NCBI RefSeq assembly: GCF_018294505.1
Contig: NC_057796.1
Span: 194,508,027-194,572,026, forward strand
Direction: 5' to 3'
Source: Triticum aestivum
Lineage: Eukaryota > Streptophyta > Magnoliopsida > Poales > Poaceae
Length of the DNA: 64,000 nucleotides
The notes beneath the pieces were generated by a model. That model searched no databases, was not told the DNA's origin, and saw only the letters and a program-made list of their open reading frames with translations. Positions 21,325 through 33,684 of this stretch are shown here, piece after piece (position 1 is the first letter of the stretch; each line of letters begins with the position of its first letter). The translations under genes were made by a program, and so were the position numbers.

Positions 21325-22320
21325 TTTTGTGCAGTTCCACTAAAATAGAGCTGAGCGTCCCTGTTCCAAAGATATTAAGTGTGATTACGATAATAGAGGA
21401 CTGCTGATGAAACAATAAACACACAAATAGAAGCCGGTCACCTTTGCAGTCTCTCTTAAGACTAACTAGTTGGAGAAGATTAGGCTCGGAGTTGGATGAG
21501 GAGGATAGAGCAAAACCAATCTCCCTTTGTGCAGTCGCACTGAAATGTAGAGACGTTGCCCGTGTGACATTTTGGTAGAACTGCACAAAACACTCTTAAG
21601 AAAAAAGTGATTTGTGTAGTTCACCAAAAGGTCGCAATAGCAACGAGGTGAAATAGATAGCCCTGTTTGCAAAAAAGAGGTAGAAAGGAAACAATTACTG
21701 GCCAATAACAGTTGATGACACATGCGACGACAAAAAAGAAGCATATTCCTTGTCCTAAGGGAAGATAACAACACAGTTGTGTTTGTCTAAAACGGTGTGA
21801 GGACGAGATTGCAATATGGAAAGTACGCCGGACGAGCTACGTTTTGGGCAAAGAACTATGGAAGATCCACATGCAGCGACGTGGGAAGACGGGCAGTGGA
21901 GCAAGGCCGGAGGGGATACCTGGAGGTCGTCGGGATGTAACTAGGTGAGCGGCGGCGGGCGGAATCTGCCCATACTGCGGCAGCGAGCAGGTGGCGTAGG
22001 CCCTACCACGCCGGAGCTTGGTCAGAGAGAATGGCGTGTACCGCAGATCGGGACGTGCTGCCTCGGCGCCGTCGAACGGAGAAACGATGCACGTCCTCCC
22101 TTTCCGCCGGCGGACGGGATGCGGCCGGATCAGTGACCAACGGTGAGAGAGAGAGAGAGGCCACCGCAGCCTTGTGTGAGATACTCTGAAGAGAGACAAA
22201 CCAGGCAGGCAGGCTCCATTGTATATAGTGGAGCGGACTACCTTTTTCTCCATAAAAATCGTTTTATATTCTGTGTACGTGCCATTGAGCGATATAACTT
22301 TATTTAAAAATAACGCGCCA
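21325..22320 (-). pseudogene. Gene-like module, copy 4 (best preserved)
   Basis: Minus strand, right to left: an upstream block with CACTATATACAATGG, a GC-rich first-exon-like segment ending at the donor CTCCAG|GTATCC (exon end 21920), then an acceptor GCAAACAG (about 21664). This opens a 230-base block with NVTRATSLHFSATAQREIGF and a donor GCAAAG|GTGACC. A third acceptor, GGAACAG near 21363, opens a block reading LYFSGTAQND. Thus three exon-like blocks with consensus borders lie in a plausible order, two of them sharing the FSxTAQ motif. An in-frame stop (TAG) interrupts the first segment near its end, and frames between blocks were not verified. No known family. Confidence 0.45.
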
Positions 22321-24989
22321 ACGCATCAAGTCGAACTTTGTTTCGTGCACGCGTGGTACACGACCTCCGTAGGTAAACAACCGCTACACGCGTTCAAATT
22401 AGCACGTGGGCTGCCATTTCGTACAGAAATGAGCTCCACCGTGTACCCGCGCGGGTGTGGCTGGGCACGAAGCGTGAGTACGTGCACGGTGCACCTATTC
22501 TCTTCTTGTATACGTACACCACCTACGTGGGGTTGTGTGAGAGAGATACAAACGTAGAGAGATATAGTGTGTGGGTTCGTGAGAGTTTTTTTGGGGGGGG
22601 TGGGGTCAATCAAAAAATGTAACATATGCAATGTGTGTGAAATAGAGTCCTGGATATATCATATATATAGAGGGGGCGATCCACGAGAAGAGAGTGGAGG
22701 TATCATCGGCTTGAGGTGTCCATAGAATCGAAGAGAGGGATGATGTGTGTGTGTGCGCGCGCGCGATCGATAAAGAGTGCCATCGAATTTGTGTGTGCCC
22801 ACGTCAAAGATATAGAGTGGCTGGCCTACTGGAACGTGAGAGGGGACAGGTGCAGTTTGTCTCTGTGGCATGGATACCTACCTACAGCGCTCGACTATCG
22901 GTGTGTGGTGGGGGGGGAGGGAGGCCTAATTAACTATAGAGGTACAATGGCTGGTATATGTGTGGAGGAGGAGAGAGGCCTACCTCATGTATTAAGGGAG
23001 ATCGATCTACCTCATGTATTAAGGGAGATCGATCGGCATCCATGCATATGTGTAGGAGAGGAATAAGGTTGGGAGAGAGACAGAGCTAGAGTGTTGGAGG
23101 GGGTGGTAGTGGAGTTGCTTCTAACAAATGGTGGGATAGGCTTGCTAGACAACCGGAGGGCACGCCTGCAATATCAATAAGAGAGGGGATGGCTGCCTGT
23201 CTGTGCACGTGCGTGTGAGAGACGGGTCAGGAGGCATGCACGAATGATGAGGGGGGCGATATGGCTGTGGTAAGCAGACATAACTACATAGGAAGATCAA
23301 TCGTCCTTTGTCAGAGAAAGGAGAGACATAACTTGTGAGGTACGTCGATCGATGGGGGGGGAATAGTTAAAGTCGACCTAGGTATATGTTGGGAGATCGA
23401 TCGGTATACATGCATGTGTGTGTTAGAAGCAAATGAGGCACGGGGAGAAGGATAGAGAGAGAGGGATGCATCTAGGAGGTGGTGCGAGAGTCATACTATA
23501 TCGAGGGGGAGGAGTGTGCGAGTACGAGATCGATGAAAAGAGTGGTGGGAGTGAGGCATGGACGGTGATAAGAGAAGAGGGGAAGCTTGTGTTTTGTGCT
23601 AGGCACACCTGGCTAGAGAGGCATATCGATCGATGTGTGCCGTAAAGAAGGAGCTGGGGGGCCTACACACACCGTGGGTGAACGACCTAAAGTGAAAAGA
23701 CGAATTTGCGCGATGGAGCTAGAGAATGCTGAGGGAGGGTGAGAGGGATGCGGGCGTGTGCATGCACGAGAGAAAGTTAGCGCTAGCTAGCTACAAAGAT
23801 AAGAGGATTGTGTGGGTGTAAAAGACGAATAGAGATCATACTTCATTATAAAAAGCGAATTCGGATATTTGAAGAATTTATCATAGTGTTTTAAACCGAC
23901 GCATGTGTGAATATATATAACGGTGATACACATGGTGTGGTTATGAACATGTTATACTACATATAATATATTTTATCTCTACTCTTATAAAAACGGAGTT
24001 GTTGATGATGGTGTGCCTGCCATCCTGCAATATAGGCCGTCCGATTTATATCTGACGGATAGGAAGGAAACTATGGCAATTTTGAAAAAAGATACCCACA
24101 CCCCTCTCCATATTTGCAAATTAGGCCTCCCCTTGATCATGTTGATGTTCTGTGGAACGCATGGGCATCTTGCTAGTACTACGTATAATATATAGAACAT
24201 TGATCATAATTTGGGCTAATGTGTGGCTTTTGCAGCTCAGGTCTAAATACTTGTCATAATGTAGGGGGCGGGGCACTATACTATGTGTGATAAACACGGT
24301 GTACACGTATGGAACATGGTTTAGATTATGAATATATAGTTAGTACATCAAATGTACTATTATTTGGAATCAACATCAAGTGTATTCAAAAAATAGAATT
24401 CGAGTTCATGTAGTACACATAGTTCATATCTATCTCTATAGTAATCATGTGGTGTGTTATTAAGGTAATAGACGAATGATGGTTGAAGTTGGCAACAATC
24501 ATGATTGTAGATTCTTATTGAAATAGAGAAACGAATTCAAATTCAGTTCGAATTGCAGCGGTAGTATAGACATTTGGAATGCACTAAAATGTTGGTATGA
24601 GTAGGTTACATGCATTATACACCAAGCGAAAAAAATTAATTGGACATAACATGGATTCATACGCTTTGAATAGCATTTTTATAGTAAAATGGGGCAAGAC
24701 TCTCTCTTTGTGTGGTGTGAATAGTTTTATTTTTTTCGTTTTCTTTTTTGTTGAGGGAAGTGCGAATTGATTTGGTACGTACAAGTACAATATTACACGT
24801 TAGGCTTGTCCCTAAAATTCAACCCGCGCCTTGTTATATCCCGAAAATTCAGATATCGTGCTCCCAAAACTGGCGCCTTCACAACCCGCACCTTGCTATC
24901 CCGAAATTACAACGCGCGCCTTCACAATAGGCTAGCGTTAATTGCTTGCTTATTTATTTCTAATTGTCTTGTTTAGTTGTTTGCTTGTA
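22321..24989. other. CACTA cargo, purine-rich stretch without genes
   Basis: 22560-23800 is strongly G/A-biased on the + strand, with many GAGAGAG, GGGGGG and GATCGATCG words and a direct repeat CTACCTCATGTATTAAGGGAGATCGAT at 22980-23034. 23800-24990 is AT-rich; from 23970 it reads TCTCTACTCTTATAAAAAC, a start reminiscent of grass Helitrons, and 24800-24930 repeats CGCGCCTT/CCCGAAA words. No coding gene is supported. Confidence 0.4.
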
Positions 24990-25079
24990 GTCACTGCAGT
25001 TCTTTTTCTGTGTTTTTCTAGTGGCCACCATAACCTATTTTTGGAAACTAGGCCAAAATAATCATGGCAACACACGGAC

Positions 25080-26060
25080 TGTTGTAACCATGGGCCTCCT
25101 GCGGGCCGTACGATCCATGGGCCTTCTACGGGCCGTAGGATCCATTTGACTTCTATACGGGCCGTAGGATCCATGGGCCTTCTACGGGCCGTACGATTCA
25201 TGGGCCTTTTACGGGCCGTAGGATCCATGGGCCTTCTACGGGGCGTATCATCATTTCACAAATCATGAGCCATACTATTCATGGACAATAACGGGCCATT
25301 AATAGGCCGTATTTGATAACTCTATGAAAACAGCCCAACGGGGTTTTTTACATGAAAACAGCCCAACGTATTAACGGGCCACAAACGGGCCAACTGTAAC
25401 CATGGGCTGAATTTGGCCCACAAGTAGAAAATGACAGTAACGGGCCGTAAGTAACCGAATGCTGGAAATGAGCCCAAGAATAAATGGGCCCTGAGAAGGC
25501 CGAAAGATAACATGGGCTGGAAACGGCCCAACGGAATAATGGGCCGTTAATGGGTATAAAGTGATACACTATTCGTTATGGGCCAGTTTTACCACGGGCC
25601 GTTAAGGGGCCGAGGGTTACTAAGGGCCTCATATGGGCCGAAAGACATCATGGGCCATACATGGGCCGGAAGTTAAAACGGGCTGGAATTATATTGGACG
25701 GCCCAAATGACGCTACTGGGCGTAATTCGGATAGGCCGTAAACGGGCCCTGGGTTAGCGGGCTGTAAATGGGCTATATGCGAACAGGCCGTTAACAGGCT
25801 TGCCGTGGGCCGGCCCACCACCTTTTGACCAAGTCAAACGGGTCGGCCTTTTCACATGAATGGGCCTCTGTTGGGCCATGCCATGTGTTGACGTATCATA
25901 GGCGCTTTGGGTCCAATGAGTGGATGACATCTGTCCCAACGGTGAGCCGACACGTGTTTCCTCCAGCCAATGATGATTTTACACGTGGAAAATCCCCATT
26001 GGTCGGGGCTGTTAACGGGTTATCGGATCCAAAACCGGACCCGATAGCTTAACGGCGTTC
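25080..26060. repeat. Right subterminal array of the CACTA
   Basis: Dozens of copies of ACGGGCC/GGGCCGT words run through this block. At 25086-25240 they form five units of about 28-30 bases built on CATGGGCCTTCTACGGGCCGTAGGATC. Beyond 25260 the spacing becomes irregular. The array faces the right terminal inverted repeat and corresponds to the transposase-binding subterminal region of CACTA elements. It differs in sequence from the left array. Confidence 0.8.
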
Positions 26061-26310
26061 CGTTACGGTGGATGCCACGTGTCGGTCACCCTTGACGAAA
26101 GTACTTCTGTGACGCGCGATTTATCGTCATGGAAGTGGACACATCCGTGATGATAATTTTGGTAATGTCATGGAACAATTCTACGACAACACAGGTATGA
26201 CTATCTTGATTCTGTCATAAAATTGTCATGGATGTACATGCATGACAGAAAACGTGACCTACTGTAACAAACACGTATCATCACGGAAGTGTATTTTTTT
26301 TGTAGTGTAT

Positions 26311-26855
26311 CCTGAGGATAGACGTGTTGTTGTTGTTGTTTGTGAATTTACTAGTTTTGCTTCTGTTTGGTGGTCTGAACATTCAGATTATATCATGATA
26401 ATATTCCAACTACTTGGCCTGCTTTAAAAAATGTTATGCGTACTCGTTGGGTTCCACCATATTATCAGTGTGAATTACTTCAAAAATGTAGCGTTTATGA
26501 CAAGGAAAAATTCTATAGAGGAATATTATCAGGAATTACAAACTGGCACGATTAGATGTGGTATTGTTGAGGATAATAAAGTTATGCTTGCACGTTTTAT
26601 GGGTGGGTTAAATAGAGAGATTCATACCATTTTAGAGTACAAGGAGTATAACAATATCACTCGTTTATTCCATCTTGCTTGCAAAGCTGAACGCGAAGTG
26701 CAGGATCGACAGGCATTTGCGCGGACTAACTTTTCTCCAGGTTGACCTTCATCATGGACACCACATACATCTTCTACTTCCACACGTCCTGCTGCAGCAC
26801 CGCCTACTTCATCAGCCAACTCCAACCGGGATACGAGAAAACAGCCACCACCACC
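26311..26855 (+). pseudogene. Gag, middle part, element D
   Basis: Joining across the CACTA, the capsid domain continues with PEDRRVVVVVCEFTSFASVWW, and, after a frameshift near 26430, with SIEEYYQELQTG, MLARFMGGLNREIH and FHLACKAEREVQDRQAF, all typical of the retrotransposon gag family (PF03732). It then enters a Ser/Pro/Thr-rich linker and is cut at 26855 by copia A. The zinc knuckle follows at 52860. Confidence 0.75.
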
Positions 26856-28580
26856 TGAAGGAAATATGCCCTAGAGGCAATAATAAAGTTTTTATTTTAT
26901 ATTTCCTTATATCATGGTAAATGTTTATTATTCATGCTAGAATTGTATTAAACCGGAAACATGATACATGTGTGGATACATAGACAAAACACCGTGTCCC
27001 TAGTAAGCGTCTACTAGACTAGCTCGTTAATCAAAGATGGTTAACTTTCCTAACCATAGACATGTGTTGTCATTTGATGAACGGGATCACATCATTAGGA
27101 GAATCATGTGATGGACAAGACCCATCCGTTAGCATAGCATATTGATCGTTCAGTTTTATTGCTATTGTTTTCTTCATGACATATACATATTCCTTTGACT
27201 ATGAGATTATGCAACTCCCGGATACCGGAGGAATACCTTGTGTGCTATCAAACGTCACAACGTAACTGGGTGATTATAAAGATGCTCTACAGGTATCTCC
27301 GAAGGTGTTTGTTGGGTTGGCGTAGATCGAGATTAGGATTTGTCACTCCGAGTATCGTAGAGGTATCTCTGGGCCCTCTCGGTAATACACATCATAATAA
27401 GCCTTGCAAGCAATGTGACTAATGAGTTAGTTGCGGGATGATGTATTACGGAACGAGTAAAGAGACTTGCCGGTAACGAGATTGAACTAGGTATGAAGAT
27501 ACCGACGATCGAATCTCGTGCAAGTAACATACTGATGACAAAGGGAATAACGTACGTCGTCATTACGGTACGACCGATAAAGATCTTCGTAGAATATGTA
27601 GGAGCCAATATGAGCATCCAGGTTCTGCTATTGGTTATTGACCGGAGAGGTGTCTCGGTCATGTTTACATAGTTCTCGAACCCGTAGGGTCCGCACGCTT
27701 AACGTTCGATGACGATTTGTTATTATATGAGTTATGTGATTTGGTGACCGAATATTGTTCAGAGTCCCGGATGAGATTACGGGCATGACGAGGAGTCTCG
27801 AAATGGTCGAGAGGTAAAGATTGATATATAGGACGATGGTATTCGGACACCGGAAGTGTTCCGGGAAGCACCGGGTACTTATCGGGTCACCGAAAGGGGT
27901 TTCGGGCACCCCCGGCAAAAGATATGGGCCTTATGGGCCAAGAGGGGAAACACACCAGCCACAAAGGGGCTGGTGCGCCCCCCCCCCCCATATGGGCTGG
28001 CCAAATTGGAGAAGGAAAGGGGAAGGAGGAAAGGAAAAAGGGAATAGGATTCCCCCTTCCCCCTCCTCCCTTCCTACTCCGAATAGGAATAGGAAAGGGG
28101 GGAGGCCGAATTGGGAGGTGCCCGAGTAGGATTCCTCCTACTTGGGGTGCCCCCTTGGCTGACTCTCCTCCCCTCCAACCTATATATATGAGGGGGGCAC
28201 CGCTAGAACACACACCAACAATTGTTAGCCGTGTCATATCTTCGTAGTGCTTAGGCGAAGCCCTGCGTGGATCACTTCACCATCACCGTCACCACGCCAT
28301 TGTGCTGATCGAACTCTCCCTCGACACTTTGTTGGATCAAGAGTTCGAGGGACGTCATCGAGCTGAACGTGTGCAGAACTCGGAGGTGTCGTACGTTCGG
28401 TGCTTGATCGGTCGGAACGAGAAGAAGTTCGACTACATCAACCGCGTTGTCAAACGCTTCCGCTTTCGGTCTACGAGGGTACGTGGACACACTCTCCCCC
28501 TCTCGTTGCTATGCATATCCTAGATAGATCTTGCGTGGACATAGGAAATTTTTTGAAATTGCGTGCTATGTTTCCCAACT
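26856..28580 (+). repeat. Left LTR of copia A
   Basis: 1725 bases from TGAAGGAAATATG to TTTCCCAACT. It contains the TATA box CCTATATATATGAGG near 28180, a C13 run near 27980 and a purine-rich block at 28000-28110. The final T instead of A is a mutation; the other copy ends CCCAACA. Confidence 0.9.
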
Positions 28581-28581
28581 G

Positions 28582-28597
28582 TGGTATCCGAGCCAGG
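28582..28597 (+). other. Primer binding site of copia A
   Basis: TGGTATCCGAGCCAGG begins one base after the LTR. It matches initiator-Met tRNA except for a C where A is usual, which the B copy shares. Confidence 0.8.
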
Positions 28598-29855
28598 TCT
28601 ATGCGTAGATGATATGCACGAGTAGAACACAAAGAGTTGTGGGCGGTGATAGTCATACTGCTTACTACCAATGTCTTATTTTGATTCGGCGGTATTGTTG
28701 GATGAAGCGGCCCGGACCAACCTTACATGACCACGTTCATGAGAACGGTTCCACCGACAGACATGCAACTAGTTTTGCATAAAGGTGGCTGGCGGGTGTC
28801 TGTTTCTTCAACTTTAGTTGAATCGAATTTGACTACGGTCGGTCCTTGTCGAGGGTTAAAACAGCAAACTTGACGAAACACCGTTGTGATTTTGATGCGT
28901 AGGCAAGAACGGTTCTTACTAGAAGCCCGTAGCAGCCACGTAAAACTTGCAACAACAAAGTAGAGGACGTCTAACTTGTTTTTGCATGGCATGTTGTGAT
29001 GTGATATGGTCAAGACATGATGTGATATAAATTGTTGTATGAGATGATCATGTTTTGTAAAAGTTATCGGCAACTGGCAGGAGCCTTATGGTTGTCGCTT
29101 TATTGTATGAAATGCAAACGCCATGTAATTGCTTTACTTTATCGCTATGCGTTAGCGATAGTTGTAGAAGCAATAGTTGGCGAGACGACCACGAGGCTAC
29201 GATGGAGATCAAGGTGTCAAGCCGGTGACAATGGAGATCATGACGGTGCTTTGGAGATGGAGATCAAAAGCACAAGATGATGATGGCCATATCATGTCAC
29301 ATATTTTGATTGCATGTGATGTTTATCTTTTATATGCATCTTATTTTGCTTAGTACGACGGTAGCATTATATGATGATCCCTTAACTAAATTTCAAGGTA
29401 TAAGTGTTCTCCCTGCGTATGCACCATTGCGAAACTTCTTCGTGCTGAGATACCACGTGATGATCGGGTGTGATAGGCTCTACGTTCACATACAACGGGT
29501 GCAAGACAGTTTTGCACATGCGGAATACTTGGGTTAAACTTGACGAGCCTAGCATGTACAGACATGGCCTCGGAACACTGGAGACCGAAATCTCGAACGT
29601 GAATCATATAGTAGATATGATCAACATAGAGATGTTCACCATTGATGACTACTCCATCTCACATGATGATCAGACATGGTTTAGTTGATTTGGATCACGT
29701 ATCATTTAGATGACTTCAGGGATGTCTATCTAAGTGGGAGTTCTTAAGTAATTTGATTAATTGAACTTTAATTTATCATGAACTTAGTCCTAATAGTATT
29801 TGCAAATTATGTTGTAGATCAATAGCTCGCAATGTAGCTCCCGTTTATTTTTGAT

Positions 29856-32800
29856 ATGTTCCTAGAGAAAAATAAGTTGAAAGATGATAGTAGCAATGAT
29901 GCGGATTACGTCCGTGATCTGATGATTATCCTCATTGATGCACAGAAAAATTATGTCCTTGACGCACCGCTAGGTGACAGACCTCTTGCAGGAGCAGATG
30001 TAGACATTATGAACGTTTGACAAGCTCGATATGATGACTACTTGATAGTTTAGTGCGTCATGCTTTACGGCTTAGAACCGGGACTTCAAAAACATTTTGA
30101 ACGCCATGGAGCATATGAGATGTTCCAAGAGCTGGAATTGGTATTTCAGACTCATGCCCGAGTCAAGAGGTATGAAACCTCTGACAAGTACTTTGCCTAC
30201 AAAATGGAGGAGAATAGCTCAACAAGTGAGCATGTGCTCAGAATGTCTAAGTACTACAATCGCTTGAATCAAGTGGGAGTTAATCTTCCAGATAAGATAG
30301 TGATTGACAAAGTTCTCTAGTCACTATCACCAAGTTACTGGAACTTCCTGATGAACTATATTATGCAAGGGATGACGAAAACAATTCCCGAGCTCTTCGT
30401 GATGTTGAAATCGATGAACGTAGAAATCAAGAAACAACATCAATTGTTGATGGTTAACAAGACCACTAGTTTCAAGAAGAGGGCAAAGGGAAATAAAGGG
30501 AACTTCAGGAAGAATGACAAGCAAGTTGCCACTCCCATGAAGAAGCCCAAAGCTAGACCTAAGCCTGAAACTGAGTGCTTCTACTGCAAAGGGAATGGTC
30601 ACCGGAAGCGGAACTACCCCAAATACTTGGCGGATAAGAAGGATGGCAAAGTGAACAAAGGTATATTTGATATACATGTTATTGATGTGTACTTTACTAG
30701 TGTTCATAGTAACCCCAGGGTATTTGATACCGGTTCGGTTGCTAAGATTAGTAACTCGAAACAGGAGTTGCAAAATGAACAAAGACTAGTTAAGGGCGAG
30801 GTGACGATGTGTGTTGGAAGTGATTCCAAGATTGATAAGATCACCATCGCACACTCCCTCTACCTTCGGGATTAGTGTTGGACCTAAATAAATGTTATTT
30901 GGTGTTTGCGTTGAGCATGAATATGATTGGATCATGTTTATTGCAATACGGTTATTCATTTAAGTCAGAGAATAATTGTTGTTCTGTTTACATGAATAAA
31001 ACCTTTTATGGTCATAGACCCAATGTAAATGGTTTACTGAATCTCGATCGTAGTGATACACATATTCATAATATTGATGCCAAAAGATGCAAAGTTGATA
31101 ATGATAGTGCAACATATTTGTGGCACTGCCGTTTAGGTCATATTGGTGTAAAGCGCATGAAGAAACTCCATGCACATGGGCTTTCGGAATCACTTGATTA
31201 TAAATCATTTGATACTTGCGAACCATGCCTCATGGGCAAGATGACTAAAACTCCGTTCTTCGGAACAATGGAGCGGGCTAATGACTTATTGGAAATAATA
31301 CATAACGATGTATGCAGTCTGATGAGTGTTGAGGCTCGCGGTGGGTATCGTTATTTTCTGACCTTCACAGATGATTTGAGAAGATATGGGTATATCTACT
31401 TGATGAAAAACAAATCTGAAACATTTGAAAAGTTCAAAGAATTTCAGAGTGAACTGGAGAAGCATCATAACAAGAAAATAAAGTTGCTACGATCTGATCG
31501 CGGAGGCGAATATTTGAGTTACGAGTTCGACCTTCATTTAAAACAATGTGAAATAGTTTCACAACTCACACCACCTGGAACACCACAGCGTAATGGTGTG
31601 TCCGAACGTTGTAACCGTACTTTATTAGATATGGTGTGATCTATGATGTCTCTTACCGATTAACCACTATCATTTTGGGGTTATGCATTAGAGACAGCTG
31701 CATTCACTTTAAATAGGGCACCGTCTAAATCCGTTGACACGACACTGTATGAACTGTGGTTTGGCAAGAAACCTAAGCTGTCGTTTCTTAAAGTTTGGGG
31801 TTATGATGCTTATGTGAAAAAGCTTCAGTCTGATAAGCTCAAACCCAAATCGGAGAAGTGTGTCTTCATAGGATACCCAAAAGAAACTATTGGGTACACC
31901 TTCTATCACAGATCCGAAGGCAAGATCTTTGTTGCTAAGAATGGATCCTTTCTAGAGAAGGAGTTTCTCTCGAAAGAAGTGAGTGGGAGGAAAGTAGAAC
32001 TTGATGAGGTAATTGTACCTTCTCTCGAATTGGAAAGTAGCTCATCACATAAAATCATTCCCGTGATGCCTACATCAACTAGAGAGGAAGCTAATGATCA
32101 TGAAACTTCAGACCAAGTTACTACCGAACCTCGTAGGTCAACCAGAGCACGTTCCGCACCAGAGTGGTACGGTAATCCTGTTCTGGAAGTCATGTTACTA
32201 GACCATGACGAACCTACGAACTATGAGGAAGCGATGATGAGCCCAGATTCCGAAAAATGGCTTGAGGCCATGAAATCTGAGATGGGATCCATGTATGACA
32301 ACAAAGTATGGACTTTGGTTGACTTGCCCAATGATCGGCAAGCCATAGAGAATAAATGGATCTTCAAGAAGAAGACTGGCGCTGGTGGTAATGTTACTAT
32401 CTATAAAGCTCGACTTGTTGTGAAAGGTTTTCGACAAGTTCAAGGAGTTGACTACGATGAGACTTTGTCACCCGTAGCGATGCTTAAGTCTGTCCGAATC
32501 ATGTTAGCAATTGCCGCATTTTATGATTATGAAATCTGGCAAATGGACGTCAAAACTGCATTCCTTAATGGATTTTTTAAAGAAGAGTTGTATATGATGC
32601 AACCTGAAGGTTTTGTCGGTCCTAAAGGTGCTAACAAAGTGTGCAAGCTCCAATGATCCATTTATGGACTGGTGCAAGCATCTCGGAGTTGGAATATACA
32701 CTTTGATGAGGTGATCAATGCATATGGTATTATACAGACTTATGGTGAAGTCTATATTTACAAGAAAGTGAGTGGGAGCTGTGTAGCATTTCTGATATTA

Positions 32801-33500
32801 TATGTGGATGACATATTGTTGATTGGAAATGATATAGAATTCCTGGATAGCATAAAAGGATACTTGAATAAGAATTTTTCAATAAAAGACCTCGGTAAAG
32901 CTACTTATGTATTGGGCATCAAGATCTATAGAGATAGATCGAGACGCTTAATAGGACTTTCACGAAGCACACACCTTGACAAGATTTTGAAGGAGTTCAA
33001 AATGGATCAGTCAAAGAAGGAGTTCTAGACCTGTATTGTAAAGTGTGAAGTTGAGTAAGACTCAAAGCCTGACCACGGGAGAAGATAGAAAGAGAATGAA
33101 AGTCATTCCCTATGCCTCAGTAATAGGTTCTATAAAGTATGCCATGCTGTGTACCAGACCTGTTGTGTGCCTTGCTATGAGTTTGGCAAGGGGGTACAAT
33201 AGTGATCCAGGAGTAGATCACAAGACAGCGGTCAAAATTATCCTTAGAGGACTAAGGAAATGTTTCTCGGTTATGGAGGTGATAAATAGTTCGTCGTAAA
33301 GAGTTACGTCAATGCAAGCTTTGACACTGATCTACATGACTCTAAGTCTCAATCTGGATACGTATTGAAAGTGGGAGCAATTAGCTAGAGTAGCTCCATG
33401 CAGAGCATTGTAGACATAGAAATTTGCAAAATACATACGGATCTGAATGTGTCAGACCCGTTGACTAAACTTCTCTCACAAGCAAAACATGATCACACCT
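29856..33500 (+). pseudogene. Gag-pol of copia A, disabled
   Basis: Gag starts at ATG 29856. Two early stops (near 30018 and 30052) follow. The zinc knuckle CFYCKGNGHRKRN lies at about 30575; its usual W and C are changed, so it is damaged. The pre-integrase domain and zinc finger (HCRLGHIGVKRMKKL ... CEPC) are at 31120-31240. The integrase core, with TFTDD and later RSDRGGEYLS, ends at a stop at 31637. Reverse transcriptase starts near 32230 with PDSEKWLEAMKSEMGSM and contains the catalytic YVDDILLIGND near 32810, separated by a stop at 32654. RNase H after 33300 is a remnant. Several stops per kilobase rule out function. Confidence 0.9.
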
Positions 33501-33684
33501 TAGTACTCTTTGGGTGTTAATCACATAGCAATGTGAACTAGATTATTGACTCTAGTAAACCCTTTGGGTATTGGTCACATGGCGATGTGAACTATGGGTG
33601 TTAATCACATAAAGATGTGAACTATTGGTGTTAAATCACATGGCGATGTGAACTAGATTATTGACTCTAGTGCAAGTGGGAGAC

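Larger units (their letters stand above)
6155..26307. mobile_element. Non-autonomous CACTA transposon, 20.15 kb
   Basis: The left end CACTACAAAAAAAGACGCAT and the complement of the right end, CACTACAAAAAAAATACACT, are CACTA terminal inverted repeats. Both inner flanks carry further short TATGACA/CATGACA-type repeats. The trinucleotide TAT is duplicated at 6152-6154 and 26308-26310, and joining the flanks restores the gag reading of element D. The left 4 kb and right 1.2 kb are subterminal repeat arrays. No TNP2-type transposase or other CACTA protein can be found, so mobility would need a helper. The middle 14.7 kb is a repetitive cargo with gene-like signals (listed separately). Wheat Caspar/Jorge-type relatives are likely, but no family is assigned. 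Confidence 0.85.

Noticed and set aside
23969..24945. Possible Helitron starting TCTCTACTCTTATAAAAAC
   Set aside because: No CTRR end with a preceding hairpin could be fixed and no RPA or Rep/helicase sequence is present, so it is only noted in the cargo description.
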